Below are positions 33,701-41,914 of a stretch of 64,000 nt of DNA, piece by piece. Position 1 is the first letter of the stretch. Each line of letters begins with the position of its first letter. Below the pieces are notes generated by a model. It had not been told where the DNA came from and made no database searches. It saw nothing but the letters and a program-made list of their open reading frames with translations. Origin of the DNA: Nocardia puris (GTDB taxonomy: Bacteria > Actinomycetota > Actinomycetes > Mycobacteriales > Mycobacteriaceae); contig NZ_QNRE01000006.1 in the NCBI RefSeq assembly GCF_003315035.1, forward strand, positions 1-64,000. Direction: 5' to 3'. Both the position numbers and the translations under genes were made by a program.

Positions 33701-34037
33701 TATCCGGCGCCTGCCGGGGAATCGTCGAGACCGCCACCCCGCCGGTGGCGGCGAGTTCGGTGAGCGCGATGCACGGCACCTGCGCCGACAGCGACACCGG
33801 CGCGTACGCGACCAGCGGCGCCTGCACGCCCGTGACGGCGCCGTGCTGCGGCCAGCTGATCGTCGCGGCATCCACTCGCACCGGCAGGAACGGCATCGCG
33901 ACCGCGCACAACGCGCCGATCAGGGCCGCGAGGAGGGCGACGGGGCGCGCCCACGCACCCGAATCGCGTTGCGCCGTCCCGGCTCCGGAATCCGCCGTGG
34001 ACGGCTGCTCCGCCCGCACCATCGTCGTGTCAGCCAC
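30753..34037 (-). CDS. Emb-family arabinosyltransferase (EmbC/B-like)
   Basis: 1094 aa, the usual Emb length. A cytoplasmic start and first membrane helix are followed by an N-terminal carbohydrate-binding-like periplasmic domain, about a dozen further helices and a large C-terminal periplasmic domain with a carbohydrate-binding module. The GT-C catalytic pair is Asp284-Asp285 in NTSDDGYI. TWWVISREVLPRLG matches EmbC best by eye, but EmbA, B and C cannot be separated safely. It transfers arabinofuranose from decaprenyl-phospho-arabinose to arabinogalactan or lipoarabinomannan. The segment aligned with the EmbB ethambutol-resistance region reads TMSNYYRWF, keeping the Met. It lies downstream of the MTB12-like gene but behind a 14-bp terminator hairpin. 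Confidence 0.93.
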   Translation of the reverse strand: MADTTMVRAEQPSTADSGAGTAQRDSGAWARPVALLAALIGALCAVAMPFLPVRVDAATISWPQHGAVTGVQAPLVAYAPVSLSAQVPCIALTELAATGGVAVSTIPRQAPDRERYGFVVKVVADSGDGPGRVDVVSRGTLLWSAPLDAVRGQQCDLAIALTPTGSTVEVSGLGNEGATRTDDLRPQVVGVFSELTGGAPEGLRVDIEADSRYSSSPTPLKLVVLALCLLATLVSLVALHRLDRVDGRVNRRFLPARWWRLGPVDWVVFATLAVWHFIGANTSDDGYILGMARGTHSSGTMSNYYRWFSVDEGPFYTPYTDVIAWLAHVSAVSPWVRLPTTVLALLTWWVISREVLPRLGAAVRGGLAQWTAALVFLAFWLPYNNGLRAEPFVAAGVIFTWVTVERAIATRRLLPFAVAIIIAAFTLTAAPSGLIAALALVAGARTLAAVIVARAKTVGYAAQLLPLGAAGLVVLTVVFADRTLAGVREMFAVHAQIKPGESWFLEFLRYQFLLQPSGDGWLTRRFGVFLMLLCLVVCVVVLLRKGGRIPGVASGPTVRMLGITFGAMAVLMFAPTKWNHQFGVFAGLAACVAAVAAVAVGPGVLRSVRNRALLAAAVFFVMAMTFVGSNGYWYVSAWGIPWWDKPPTFAGFGLSTFAFGAAVLALAAAAVFHISPWRPTSGAVSGFVSRIPILAVVAAAMVLFEVGSFVKGAVAQYPAYSLAKSNVAAAFSGGCGLADDVLVETDPNASMLRPLDQDVAVALAGTESTGFDPNGVAPVLESDEVESTTGRANSVSSDKDDLRDAARDAGSESDTSQGVGINGSTVALPFGLDPATTPVLGSYRDGAQTPAALTTGWYGLPAAVDGSRGDIIAIAAAGRIKSVDADGIVRPGQDLVLEYGAVNLAGGVDVLGSTVPLDIGPSPMWRNLRVPLDVLPERADVVRLVAQDLDLGGDQWLAVTPPRVPRTTTLTDLVGSETPVLMDWAVGMNFPCQNHLPTRNGISDLPAYRILPDRNGATITNMWQGHDGGGPLGWTQLLFTARTLPAYLNHDWDRDWGSLEQYIPLDPSAGTAEVRIDPTQRWGTWTPGPIITSY

Positions 34038-34090
34038 GACGCCCGATAGTAACGATGTCTACGGAACAGTCGAATCCGGCCGCGTACGCG

Positions 34091-34125
34091 GCGGCCGCCC
34101 ACACGACACGCGTGTGGGCGGCCGC
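34091..34125 (-). terminator. Perfect 14-bp hairpin terminator after the MTB12-like gene
   Basis: GCGGCCGCCCACAC (34091-34104) pairs exactly with 34112-34125 around a 7-nt loop, 19 bp after the stop at 34144. It separates this gene from emb. Confidence 0.8.
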
Positions 34126-34143
34126 AGCGGTCCTCGATGCGCG

Positions 34144-34662
34144 TCAGGCGGCGCAGGCCACCGACTGCTGGCCCAGCGCGGTCAGCATCTGGCAGGCCCA
34201 TTCCTTCTGGACCTTCCACTTGCCGTCCTCGGCGACGAACGGCACGTCGGCGATGTTCTCCTGGCCGTTCAGCACGATCTTCGCCTTCGCGTTCACGACA
34301 GAACCGTAGGCGGCCACGTCGGTGACCTCGACGGTCGCGCCGGTCTGCGCGTACGCCTGGGACAGGCGGCCCGGCAGCTCCGGATCGGCCTCGGCGCCCT
34401 GCACCATGTCGAGCTTCTCCTCGTTGGGCACGTTCGGATCCAGCGCGCGCTGCAGCTGCGCGTTCAGATCTTCGACCGTGGGCACGGGCGGCAGGTTCTC
34501 GTCCTGCGCCGCCGCGGTGGTGGTGGCTGCCGCCGCCGCACTGGTCGTCGTAGTCGCCTTGGCGGTGTCGTCCGAGTCGTCACCACCGCAGGCGGTCAAG
34601 CCGAGGGTGGCGGCGACGGCGAGGCCGGCGATCGCGATGCGTCCAGTCGTACGAAGCTTCAA
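34144..34662 (-). CDS. MTB12-like low-molecular-weight antigen lipoprotein
   Basis: 172 aa. The best start is TTG 34662, which has GGACGAG upstream and gives a proper signal peptide; the longer frame has none. A lipobox (GLTAC) is followed by a Thr/Ala-rich linker (TTTTSAAAAATTTAAA). The domain from PVPTVEDLNAQL to the end follows the MTB12/CFP-2 antigen pattern: ADP..P..EKLDMVQGA, and ...GKWKVQKEWACQML near the C-terminus. Two Cys near the end may pair. Surface lipoprotein of unknown function, found across mycolic-acid bacteria. Confidence 0.85.
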   Translation of the reverse strand: MKLRTTGRIAIAGLAVAATLGLTACGGDDSDDTAKATTTTSAAAAATTTAAAQDENLPPVPTVEDLNAQLQRALDPNVPNEEKLDMVQGAEADPELPGRLSQAYAQTGATVEVTDVAAYGSVVNAKAKIVLNGQENIADVPFVAEDGKWKVQKEWACQMLTALGQQSVACAA

Positions 34663-34754
34663 CTGCTCGTCCTTTGCGTTCGAGGGGGAGGGTCCGTGTG
34701 TCGGCGACGGCGCCACCGTAACCGGTGGAGCCGCACGGGGTGTCAGGCTACCGG

Positions 34755-36095
34755 TCACCGAAGGCTGTCGAGCGGATCAGCACGGGACAGACCTATGTCG
34801 TCGGCGCTGAACGTACGCGCCGGACCGGGCCCTGTCGAGCTCGTCTCGAACCGTACCGTCACCACGCCGTGCCCCGCACCCTGCACCCACCCGTGCCCGA
34901 ACTCCGGGTGCGCGACGTCCATCCCGGGCGACCAGAACAGCGGGCGGCCTTCGGGTTCCGGCGTCTCGGTGACCGGCTCCGCGGCAGCCGCCTCCTCGGT
35001 GACCTCGCCCCGGTCCAGTTCCGGGAACAGCGATTCCTGCCGCACCGTGGACAGTCCGCCGTAGCCCACGCCCACCAAGCGGATCGGGCCCAGCTCGACG
35101 GGGTCGATGGCCGAGCGCTGCGCGGCGGCGGTGAGCGTGGCCAGGTCGGTGGTCGCGTACGGGAGCGTGAACGACCTGGTCACGATGCTCATGTCCGATT
35201 TCTTCAGCTTCAGCACCACGGTGCGCGCCGCGCGGCCGTCGCGGCCGAGCCTGGCGTGCGCGGCGGCGGCCATGGTCTCGATGGCGGGACGCAGCTGCGC
35301 CAGGGTGACGATGTCGGTCTCGTAGGTGTTCTCGGCGCTGATCTGTTTGGCCTCGGCGCGTTCGGCGACCGGGCGGTCGTCGATGCCGCGCGCCAGCCGG
35401 TGCAGCGCCGTGCCGACGCTGCCGCCCAGCAGCGACGCCGCCTCCGCCTCGGGCAGCGCCGCGAACGCGCCGACCGTCTCGATACCCAGCGAACGGAGCC
35501 GTCCTTCGGCGACCGGGCCGATCCCCCACAGTTTGCGCACCGGGAGCGCGGCCAGCATGGTCTGCTGCTCGTCGGGGGAAACCACCCGGATGCCATCGGG
35601 TTTGGCCAGGCCCGACGCGATCTTGGCGAGCTGTTTGCCGGTGCCCGCGCCCACCGACGCCGAGAGCCCCGTGCGTTCGCGCACCACCGCGCGCAACTCC
35701 TCGCAGAACTCGTGGACCCGCGAGACGGTGGCGCCCGCCAGTTCGGCCGGTTCGCCGAACGCCTCGTCGAACGACAGCGTCTCCAGCACCGGGATGCGGG
35801 TGCGCAGCGCGTCGAACACCCGTCCGCTCACCACGCCGTAGACCGCGCCGCGCGGCGGCACGACCACCGCCGTCACCCCGACCAGGCGTTTGGCCTGGTG
35901 CATCGGCATGGCCGAGCGCGCGCCGTAGACGCGGGCCTCGTAGCTGGCGCCCGCCACCACGCCGCGCGCGCCGGTGCCGCCGACCAGGACCGGGCGGCCG
36001 CGCAGGGTGGGGCGGGTGAGCTGTTCGACGGAGGCGAAGAAGGCGTCCATATCGATGTGCAGGACCCAGCGCCGGGCGGACGGGTCAGCGGCCAT
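34755..36095 (-). CDS. dinX: DNA polymerase IV (DinX/DinB1 type)
   Basis: 446 aa. The chosen ATG 36095 gives an N-terminus like mycobacterial DinX. Y-family motifs are intact: HIDMDAFFASVEQ (first catalytic Asp pair), SYEARVYGARSAMPM, and LSFDEAF (catalytic Asp-Glu). The thumb has VGAGTGKQLAKIAS and LWGIGPV. Little-finger motifs and an extra C-terminal segment (DVAHPEFGHGWVQGAGHGVVTVRFET) follow, the DinX-type tail that sets it apart from DinP. Translesion synthesis. In mycobacteria dinX is next to ileS; here two genes separate them. Confidence 0.94.
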   Translation of the reverse strand: MAADPSARRWVLHIDMDAFFASVEQLTRPTLRGRPVLVGGTGARGVVAGASYEARVYGARSAMPMHQAKRLVGVTAVVVPPRGAVYGVVSGRVFDALRTRIPVLETLSFDEAFGEPAELAGATVSRVHEFCEELRAVVRERTGLSASVGAGTGKQLAKIASGLAKPDGIRVVSPDEQQTMLAALPVRKLWGIGPVAEGRLRSLGIETVGAFAALPEAEAASLLGGSVGTALHRLARGIDDRPVAERAEAKQISAENTYETDIVTLAQLRPAIETMAAAAHARLGRDGRAARTVVLKLKKSDMSIVTRSFTLPYATTDLATLTAAAQRSAIDPVELGPIRLVGVGYGGLSTVRQESLFPELDRGEVTEEAAAAEPVTETPEPEGRPLFWSPGMDVAHPEFGHGWVQGAGHGVVTVRFETSSTGPGPARTFSADDIGLSRADPLDSLR

Positions 36096-36331
36096 GACCG
36101 TGCCGCGCCGGGGACCACGGGGCCGCGATGTCGGCATCGCTCGCCGAAACGCAGGCACGGGCGAACTCGCCGACGCGCCGCACGCGCGCGCCCCTCGCCC
36201 GGTCGGTCCGCATGCCGGAAATGTACGCCGCCGCCCCGACAGGTTCGACGAACGCACGCCGACCGGTGGCTGCCGGTTTGCCCGGCGAGGACCGCGCGGT
36301 CGGTACCCCGCGGTGTGTGATGATCGGACCC

Positions 36332-37264
36332 ATGAAGATCCGTAAGGCCGTCATCCCGGCCGCCGGTATCGGCTCCAGGCTGCTCCCGCTGACCAAGGCG
36401 ATCCCCAAGGAGATGCTGCCGGTCGGCGACAAGCCGGTCATCGAGCACACCGTGCGGGAGCTGGTCGCGTCCGGGATCACCGATATCACCATCGTGGTCA
36501 GCGGCGGGAAATCGCTGATCCAGGACCACTTCCGGCCCAATCCCGCGCTGGTCGCGCAGCTGCGCGCCGACGGCAAGACCGCCTACGCCGACGCCGTCGA
36601 GGAGGTCGGCGAGCTGTCGCGCCTCGGGCACATCACCTACCTGGACCAGCACGGTCCCTACGGCAACGGCACCCCGGTGCTGAACGCGGCGCGCAACGCC
36701 GGCGACGAGCCGATGCTGGTGCTGTGGCCCGACGACGTGTTCGTCGCCGAGGTGCCGCGCGCGCAGCAGTTGGTGGAGGCCTACGAGGCGACGGGCGCGC
36801 CGGTGCTCGCGCTGATGCCGATGGACCCGGCCGAATCGCAGCGCTACGGCGTGCCGGTGGTGGCCGACGACCAGGGCAACGGTCTGCTGCGCATCACCGG
36901 GTTGCGGGAGAAGCCCAAGCCCGAGGACGCGCCGTCGGACTTCGCCGCGATCGGCGGGTACGTGGTGACGCCGGGCATCATCGACGAGCTGCGCCGCCAG
37001 ACCGCCGCCTGGTACGAGCACCGCTCCGGCGAGGTCTACCTCACCGACGCCATCAACGTGCACGCCGCGGACAATCCGGTGTTCGGCCAGGTCATCCGCG
37101 GTCGCTGGTACGACACGGGCAACCCGGCCGACTACCTGGTCGCCCAGTTCGCCTCGGCGCTGGCGCATCCCGAGTACGGGCCGCTGCTGCGCGATCTGGC
37201 GGCGGACCTGCACCGAGCCGGTCGGCCCGGCCCGCTCAGAACCGCCGGATCGAGTAGATCGTGA
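36332..37264 (+). CDS. galU: UTP-glucose-1-phosphate uridylyltransferase (GalU-type)
   Basis: 310 aa from ATG 36332; the frame is open further upstream but without similarity. The nucleotide-binding start KAVIPAAGIGSRLLPLTKAIPKEMLPVGDKP is the GalU signature, followed by WPDDVFV (metal-binding Asp) and LREKPKPEDAPSDFAAIGGYV. It makes UDP-glucose for envelope polysaccharides. It diverges from dinX across 236 bp that hold no clear gene, and its 3' end overlaps the convergent NlpC/P60 gene by 29 bp. Not linked to the GDP-sugar genes at 55-61 kb. Confidence 0.92.
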   Translation: MKIRKAVIPAAGIGSRLLPLTKAIPKEMLPVGDKPVIEHTVRELVASGITDITIVVSGGKSLIQDHFRPNPALVAQLRADGKTAYADAVEEVGELSRLGHITYLDQHGPYGNGTPVLNAARNAGDEPMLVLWPDDVFVAEVPRAQQLVEAYEATGAPVLALMPMDPAESQRYGVPVVADDQGNGLLRITGLREKPKPEDAPSDFAAIGGYVVTPGIIDELRRQTAAWYEHRSGEVYLTDAINVHAADNPVFGQVIRGRWYDTGNPADYLVAQFASALAHPEYGPLLRDLAADLHRAGRPGPLRTAGSSRS

Positions 37265-37799
37265 ACTGCGACAGCGGCGCCAACCCGACGGGCACCCCGA
37301 GCCCGTAGGCGTTGAGGATCTGGCCGAAGCCCGCGTAGATGCCGACGTGGGAGCCGTCGGCGTTGAGCACCACGACGTCGCCGGGCGCGAGCGCGCCGAA
37401 CGGGACCGGCGTGCCGACGGTGGCCTGCTGCCAGGTGGTGCGCGGCATGTCGACACCGACCTGGCGGAACGCCCACTGCACCAGGCCCGAGCAGTCCCAG
37501 CCGTGCGGGCCGGTGCCGCCCCACACGTAGGGTTTGCCGGTCTGGGTGGCGGCCAGGGCGAGGGCGGCGACGCCGCGCGGGCTGGGCAGCGGCAGCGCGG
37601 CCGAGCCGCTGGAGGAGCCGGAGCCCGACCCCGAGCCGCTGCCGGACGCACTGCCCGACGCGCTACCGGTGTCGGCCCAGGCGGGGCCGGCCAGGATGAG
37701 TGTTGCCACGGTGCTGAGCACGAAGCCGATCAGCATGCGACGCAACGGTTTTCCGGGTTTCCGGGACGAGAGTTCGGTGGGCGAGGGTTTTCCGGTCAT
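37236..37799 (-). CDS. Secreted NlpC/P60 cell-wall endopeptidase
   Basis: 187 aa. A signal peptide of about 42 residues has a basic start (SSRKPGKPLRRM) and ends PAWA. A (Ser-Gly)n linker, residues 47-66, follows. The C40 catalytic domain has Cys103 in WDCSGLVQWAF and His151 in SHVGIYAGFG. Such enzymes cut D-Glu-DAP bonds in peptidoglycan. The domain is short (about 120 aa) as in RipC/RipD-type proteins; an active dyad suggests hydrolysis rather than binding only. The promoter region is in the 344-bp gap upstream. Confidence 0.92.
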   Translation of the reverse strand: MTGKPSPTELSSRKPGKPLRRMLIGFVLSTVATLILAGPAWADTGSASGSASGSGSGSGSGSSSGSAALPLPSPRGVAALALAATQTGKPYVWGGTGPHGWDCSGLVQWAFRQVGVDMPRTTWQQATVGTPVPFGALAPGDVVVLNADGSHVGIYAGFGQILNAYGLGVPVGLAPLSQFTIYSIRRF

Positions 37800-38055
37800 G
37801 AACGCACCCCTGCTGTCGGTCCGGCAAACGGGCCGACCACGGCGGCCCTGCTGACACGCGGCGCCGCTGCGTCCTCGATGCGGTACCGCCGACCTCTGCG
37901 CGCCGACCGGCCGTCACGACCACCGGCGCGGCGCAGATCAGGTAGAACACGCCTCACGTTCTGTCACTATGACCCCAGAGCCACCCCTGGCACCATCAGC
38001 AACAGCCCCGATTCTGCCCCCGATCCCCAACCCCCGGTCAGGTTTCCAGCAAATT

Positions 38056-38079
38056 CACAGCATGTGATCTACACCACAC
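38056..38079. promoter_or_regulatory. Possible Crp-type site
   Basis: TGTGATCTACACCACA (38064-38079) fits TGTGA-N6-TCACA except for one base; overlapping it, TCACAGCATGTGA is a perfect palindrome (38056-38068). Mycobacterial Crp is known to control resuscitation and wall-hydrolase genes, so it may regulate the NlpC/P60 gene 257 bp away. Confidence 0.35.
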
Positions 38080-38100
38080 AAGCGAGTCCAGGCGCGAGGG

Positions 38101-38131
38101 CGCCCCGGGGTCGCGGTGACCCCGGGGCGCA
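38101..38131 (-). terminator. Perfect 13-bp hairpin terminator after ileS
   Basis: GCGCCCCGGGGTC (38101-38113) pairs exactly with 38119-38131, 5-nt loop, 13 bp past the ileS stop. Confidence 0.85.
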
Positions 38132-38143
38132 CGGCCCTCCCGC

Positions 38144-41100
38144 TCAGGCCTTCGTCACCGTGGCGCGGACGCCGCCGACGAGTTCCGGGGCGTCCGGGGC
38201 CGCACCGAAGGTGAGGCTGGTGGCGAGGATTTCGCCGGCGATGAGGTCGCGGTGGGTCTCGGCCCAGGCCAGCCGGTCGGCGGGGACGTCGAGGACCACG
38301 GTGATGCGGTCGGAGACGTCCAGGCCGAGGGACTTGCGGGTCTCCTGGAGATCGCGGATGAGGTCGCGGGCCCAGCCCTCGGCCTCCAGCTCCTCGGTCA
38401 CCGCGGAGTCCAGCACCACCAGGCCCGCGTTGCCGGGCAGGGCGGCGGTGGACTCGGGCTCGGCCGCCACCAGGCGCTGGGTGTACTCCTCGGGCAGCAG
38501 GGTGATGCCCGAGGCGCTCACCACGCCGTCGGGGCCCTCCGACCACTCACCCGCCTTGACCGCCTTGATCACCGTCTGCACGTCCTTGCCCAGGCGCGGA
38601 CCGGCGGCGCGGGCGTTCACGGCCAGCTCGAACCGGCCGTGCACGTCCACGTCGGTAGTCAGGTCCACCTTCTTGACGTTGACCTCGTCGGCGATGATGT
38701 CGGCGTACGGGCGCAGCCGTTCGGCGTCGGCGGCGGCGATGGTCACCTCCGACAGCGGCAGCCGCACCCGCAGGTTCTTCGCCTTGCGCAGGCTCAGCAC
38801 CGTCGAGCACACCGTGCGCGCCTCGTCCATGGCCGCGACCAGCTCGTCGTCGTGCGGGAGCTCGCCCTCCTTCGGCCAGTCCGCCAGGTGCACCGAACGC
38901 TCGCCGGTCAGCCCGCGCCAGATCACCTCGGTGATCAGCGGCAGCAGCGGCGCCGCCAGCCGCGACACCACCTCGAGCACCGTGTGCAGCGTGTCCACCG
39001 CGTCGCGGTCCTCGGACCAGAAGCGCGAACGCGACCGGCGCACATACCAATTGGTGAGCGCGTCGGCGAACGACCGCAGTTCCTCGCAGGCGCCCGCGAT
39101 GTCGTAGACCTCGAGCGCCTCGGTCATCACATCGCGGGTTTGCGCCAGCTTCGCCAGGATGTAGCGGTCCAGCACATTGGTGGAGTCGGTGCGCCACTGC
39201 CCCGGCGTCGAGGCGTACAGCTGCAGGAAGCTCCACGCGTTCCACAGGGGTCGCAGCGCGTGACTCACACCTTCGCGGATGCCGCGCTCGGTGACGATGA
39301 GATTGCCGCCGCGCAGGATCGGCGAGCTCATCAGGAACCAGCGCATCGCGTCGGAGCCGTCCCGGTCGAACACCTCGTTCACGTCCGGGTAGTTGCCCTT
39401 GGACTTGCTCATCTTCAGCCCGTCGTCGCCCAGCACGATGCCGTGCGCGGCGACGGTCTTGAACGCCGGGCTGTCGAAGAGCGCGGTCGAGAGCACGTGC
39501 AGCGTGTAGAACCAGCCGCGCGTCTGCCCGTTGTACTCGACGATGAAGTCGCCGGGGAAGTGCGAGTCGAACCACTCCTTGTTCTCGAACGGGTAGTGCA
39601 CCTGGGCGTAGGGCATCGACCCGGACTCGAACCAGCAGTCCAGCACCTCCGGCACCCGGCGCATGGTCGACTTCCCGGTCGGGTCGTCGGGGTTGGGCCG
39701 GGTCAGCTCATCGATCATGGGCCGGTGCAGATCCGACGGGCGCACGCCGAAGTCGCGCTCGAGTTCGTCGAGCGAACCGTAGACGTCCACGCGCGGGTGG
39801 GCCGGATCGTCGGACACCCACACCGGGATCGGGCTGCCCCAGTAGCGGTTGCGGCTGATGTTCCAGTCGCGCGCGCCCTCGAGCCACTTGCCGAACTGAC
39901 CGTCGCGGATGTGCTCGGGCACCCAGGTGATCTGCTTGTTCAGCTCCACCATGCGGTCGCGGAACTTGGTGACCGCCACGAACCACGAGGGCACCGCCAT
40001 GTAGATCAACGGCTGGCCGGAGCGCCAGCTGTGCGGGTAGGAGTGCTCGATCGTCTCGTGCCGCAACAGCTTTCCGGCGGCCTTGAGGTCCTTGATGATC
40101 ACCGGGTTGGCGTCGAACACCATCAGGCCCTCGTACGGCGGCACCATCGAGGTGAACTTGCCGCCCGCGTCCAGCGGCTGCACGATCTCGATGCCGTTGG
40201 CCGCGGCGACGTCCATGTCCTCCTCACCGAAGGCGGGCGCCAGGTGCACGATGCCGGTGCCGGAATCGGTGGTGACGTAGTCGGCGGTGAGCACGCGGTG
40301 CGCGTTCGGGTGGCCGAGGAAGAAGTCGAACGGCGGCGCGTAGGACAGCCCGGCCAGCGCCAGCCCGTCGTACTCGGCCAGCACCTCCGGCTCCTCGCCG
40401 AACTCGCGCGCGTAGTGCGAAACCCGTTCGGCCGCCAGCACGTAGCGCTTGCCGTCGGCGCCGCGCAGGTGCACGTAGCGCACGTCGGGGTGCACCGCGA
40501 CGGCCAGGTTGGAGGGCAGCGTCCACGGCGTGGTGGTCCAGATCAGCGCGTTCGCGCCGTCGAGGGCGCGCAACGGGTGGTCCTCGGGCACCGAGAGCAC
40601 CATGTCGACGGTCACCGCCGGGTCCTGGCGCATCTTGTACGCGTCGTCGAGGCGGGTCTCCTGGTTCGACAGCGGGGTCTGCTCGTACCAGCTGTAGGGC
40701 AGCACCCGGAAGCCCTGGTAGATCAGCCCCTTGTCGTACAGCGACTTGAACGCCCACATCACCGACTCCATGAAGTCGAGATCGAGGGTCTTGTAGTCGT
40801 TGTCGAAGTCGACCCAGCGGGCTTGACGGGTCACGTAGTCGCGCCACTCACCGGTATAGCGAAGTACCGATGTTTTACAGGCGGCGTTGAATTCCGCCAG
40901 GCCCATGGCATCGATCTGTGATTTGTCCGTGATACCGAGTTGCTTTTCCGCCTCGATTTCCGCGGGCAGGCCGTGACAGTCCCAGCCGAATCGCCGATCG
41001 ACCCGCTTGCCGAGCATGGTCTGGTACCGCGGGATCAAATCCTTGACGTACCCGGTGAGCAAATGACCGTAATGCGGCAGACCGTTGGCAAAGGGCGGAC

Positions 41101-41269
41101 CGTCGTAGAAGACGAATTCGCCGCCGCCCGAACGGTTCTCGATGCTCGCGCGGAAGGTGTCGTCGGCCGCCCACGCCTCGAGCACGCGCTGCTCGAGCTC
41201 GGGGAACGTGCCGCCGGTGCCCGCGCCGAGGTCGACCAGCGGGTATGCGCTCTTGCTCTCGTCCGCCAT
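38144..41269 (-). CDS. ileS: Isoleucyl-tRNA synthetase
   Basis: 1041 aa, the long (eukaryotic-like, type II) form found in mycobacteria. ATG 41269 is 10 nt after GAGGAG. Class I signatures are HYGH (HIGH) in LPHYGHLL and KMSKSKG; the editing domain CP1 (TTPWTLPSNLAVAVHPD) is present, as is the long anticodon-binding and C-terminal extension with repeated beta modules. Charges tRNA-Ile. Expression is controlled by the T-box leader just upstream. Type II IleRS is often less sensitive to mupirocin, an inference from the family. Confidence 0.97.
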   Translation of the reverse strand: MADESKSAYPLVDLGAGTGGTFPELEQRVLEAWAADDTFRASIENRSGGGEFVFYDGPPFANGLPHYGHLLTGYVKDLIPRYQTMLGKRVDRRFGWDCHGLPAEIEAEKQLGITDKSQIDAMGLAEFNAACKTSVLRYTGEWRDYVTRQARWVDFDNDYKTLDLDFMESVMWAFKSLYDKGLIYQGFRVLPYSWYEQTPLSNQETRLDDAYKMRQDPAVTVDMVLSVPEDHPLRALDGANALIWTTTPWTLPSNLAVAVHPDVRYVHLRGADGKRYVLAAERVSHYAREFGEEPEVLAEYDGLALAGLSYAPPFDFFLGHPNAHRVLTADYVTTDSGTGIVHLAPAFGEEDMDVAAANGIEIVQPLDAGGKFTSMVPPYEGLMVFDANPVIIKDLKAAGKLLRHETIEHSYPHSWRSGQPLIYMAVPSWFVAVTKFRDRMVELNKQITWVPEHIRDGQFGKWLEGARDWNISRNRYWGSPIPVWVSDDPAHPRVDVYGSLDELERDFGVRPSDLHRPMIDELTRPNPDDPTGKSTMRRVPEVLDCWFESGSMPYAQVHYPFENKEWFDSHFPGDFIVEYNGQTRGWFYTLHVLSTALFDSPAFKTVAAHGIVLGDDGLKMSKSKGNYPDVNEVFDRDGSDAMRWFLMSSPILRGGNLIVTERGIREGVSHALRPLWNAWSFLQLYASTPGQWRTDSTNVLDRYILAKLAQTRDVMTEALEVYDIAGACEELRSFADALTNWYVRRSRSRFWSEDRDAVDTLHTVLEVVSRLAAPLLPLITEVIWRGLTGERSVHLADWPKEGELPHDDELVAAMDEARTVCSTVLSLRKAKNLRVRLPLSEVTIAAADAERLRPYADIIADEVNVKKVDLTTDVDVHGRFELAVNARAAGPRLGKDVQTVIKAVKAGEWSEGPDGVVSASGITLLPEEYTQRLVAAEPESTAALPGNAGLVVLDSAVTEELEAEGWARDLIRDLQETRKSLGLDVSDRITVVLDVPADRLAWAETHRDLIAGEILATSLTFGAAPDAPELVGGVRATVTKA

Positions 41270-41289
41270 CGCGGATGCGTCTCCTCGTG

Positions 41290-41520
41290 CCACCGCGCCG
41301 CAGGCGCGTATCGGTTCGGCACGGGGACGATGCCGGCGCTCGGTGCGCCGAAACCGCGGTACCACCCCGTTTGCCCGGCTCCCACCCGGCGGGGCGGTGG
41401 CACGGACCTCTCGTTGCGAGCTGTGACGGGCTCACCCGTTCGGTTCTACTGGGCGCCGTGGCGCGGTTCTTCCGAAAGCTCCCCGGTGATGGCCGGATCG
41501 ACGCCTGTGTGTCTCGATTC
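41290..41520 (-). promoter_or_regulatory. T-box riboswitch of ileS
   Basis: On the minus strand the conserved T-box bulge reads ACGGGGTGGTACCGCGGTTT (complement of 41351-41370), containing the TGG that pairs with the tRNA 3' end. Upstream GGCCATCACCGGGGAGC (complement of 41478-41494) carries ATC (41488-41490), an Ile codon, as specifier in a short stem I. Between them lies AGTAGAACCGAACGGG, a hallmark of actinobacterial T-boxes. The short stem I and the ribosome site 60-80 nt downstream fit a translational T-box: uncharged tRNA-Ile frees the ribosome site. Confidence 0.92.
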
Positions 41521-41557
41521 TAACCGGCTCTGTCCAGCGAGAATTCCCCGCCCGCGC

Positions 41558-41755
41558 TCAGCGCTTGGCGTGCTTGCCCTGGGGCGGTGCGTCACCGTCG
41601 GGCCTGCGCATGGACAGCGCGCTCACCAGCAACAGCACGGCACCGATCACGCACACGACGATGCAGGCCCAGGCCCAGATCACCGATCCCGTGGTCAGGG
41701 CGGTGATGAGCAGGGCGAAACCGATCGCGGCGAGAACGAGCGTCAGGACGAGCAT
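41558..41755 (-). CDS. Small two-helix membrane protein
   Basis: 65 aa with an AGGGGG ribosome site. Two transmembrane helices (residues 2-20 and 25-47) and a short charged cytoplasmic tail (RRPDGDAPPQGKHAKR). This matches the small conserved membrane protein often found between wag31 and ileS in actinobacteria. Function unknown; the position suggests a part in cell growth or division. Confidence 0.8.
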   Translation of the reverse strand: MLVLTLVLAAIGFALLITALTTGSVIWAWACIVVCVIGAVLLLVSALSMRRPDGDAPPQGKHAKR

Positions 41756-41773
41756 GGTGACCCCCTAGGCAAC

Positions 41774-41798
41774 CTTCGGGCAATCGCTCCGCCCGAAG
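41774..41798 (-). terminator. Hairpin between wag31 and the small membrane-protein gene
   Basis: CTTCGGGC (41774-41781) pairs with GCCCGAAG (41791-41798), 9-nt loop; a second 7-bp hairpin (GGCGGAG/CTCCGCC, 41812-41827) lies beside it. Probably ends the division-gene transcript. Confidence 0.5.
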
Positions 41799-41914
41799 AC
41801 ACTGAGGCACCGGCGGAGTCCTCCGCCAGCAACTCCCCAGCATCCCCGGCGGTACGACTGTACCCCGGTGCCTCCGGCAGGTGGCCTGTGGGCGAGGAGT
41901 GTCGGGCCGGTGGG

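Larger units (their letters stand above)
37800..38143. other. 344-bp intergenic region between ileS and the NlpC/P60 gene
   Basis: No gene found. It holds the ileS terminator (38101-38131), a Crp-like palindrome (38056-38079) and about 250 bp that would be promoter or 5' leader of the NlpC/P60 gene. I looked for a c-di-AMP riboswitch, common before NlpC genes in actinobacteria, but saw no convincing core. Confidence 0.6.

Noticed and set aside
31000..34049. A plus-strand open frame of more than 1000 codons across emb
   Set aside because: Antisense shadow of the arabinosyltransferase; His/Arg/Gly-rich with no signature.
36096..36331. Small coding regions between dinX and galU
   Set aside because: Open frames exist on both strands but are Arg/Ala-rich, lack ribosome sites and look like extensions of the neighbouring frames.
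37800..38050. c-di-AMP (ydaO) riboswitch before the NlpC/P60 gene
   Set aside because: This position is typical for that riboswitch in actinobacteria, but I could not find the conserved core sequences in the leader.
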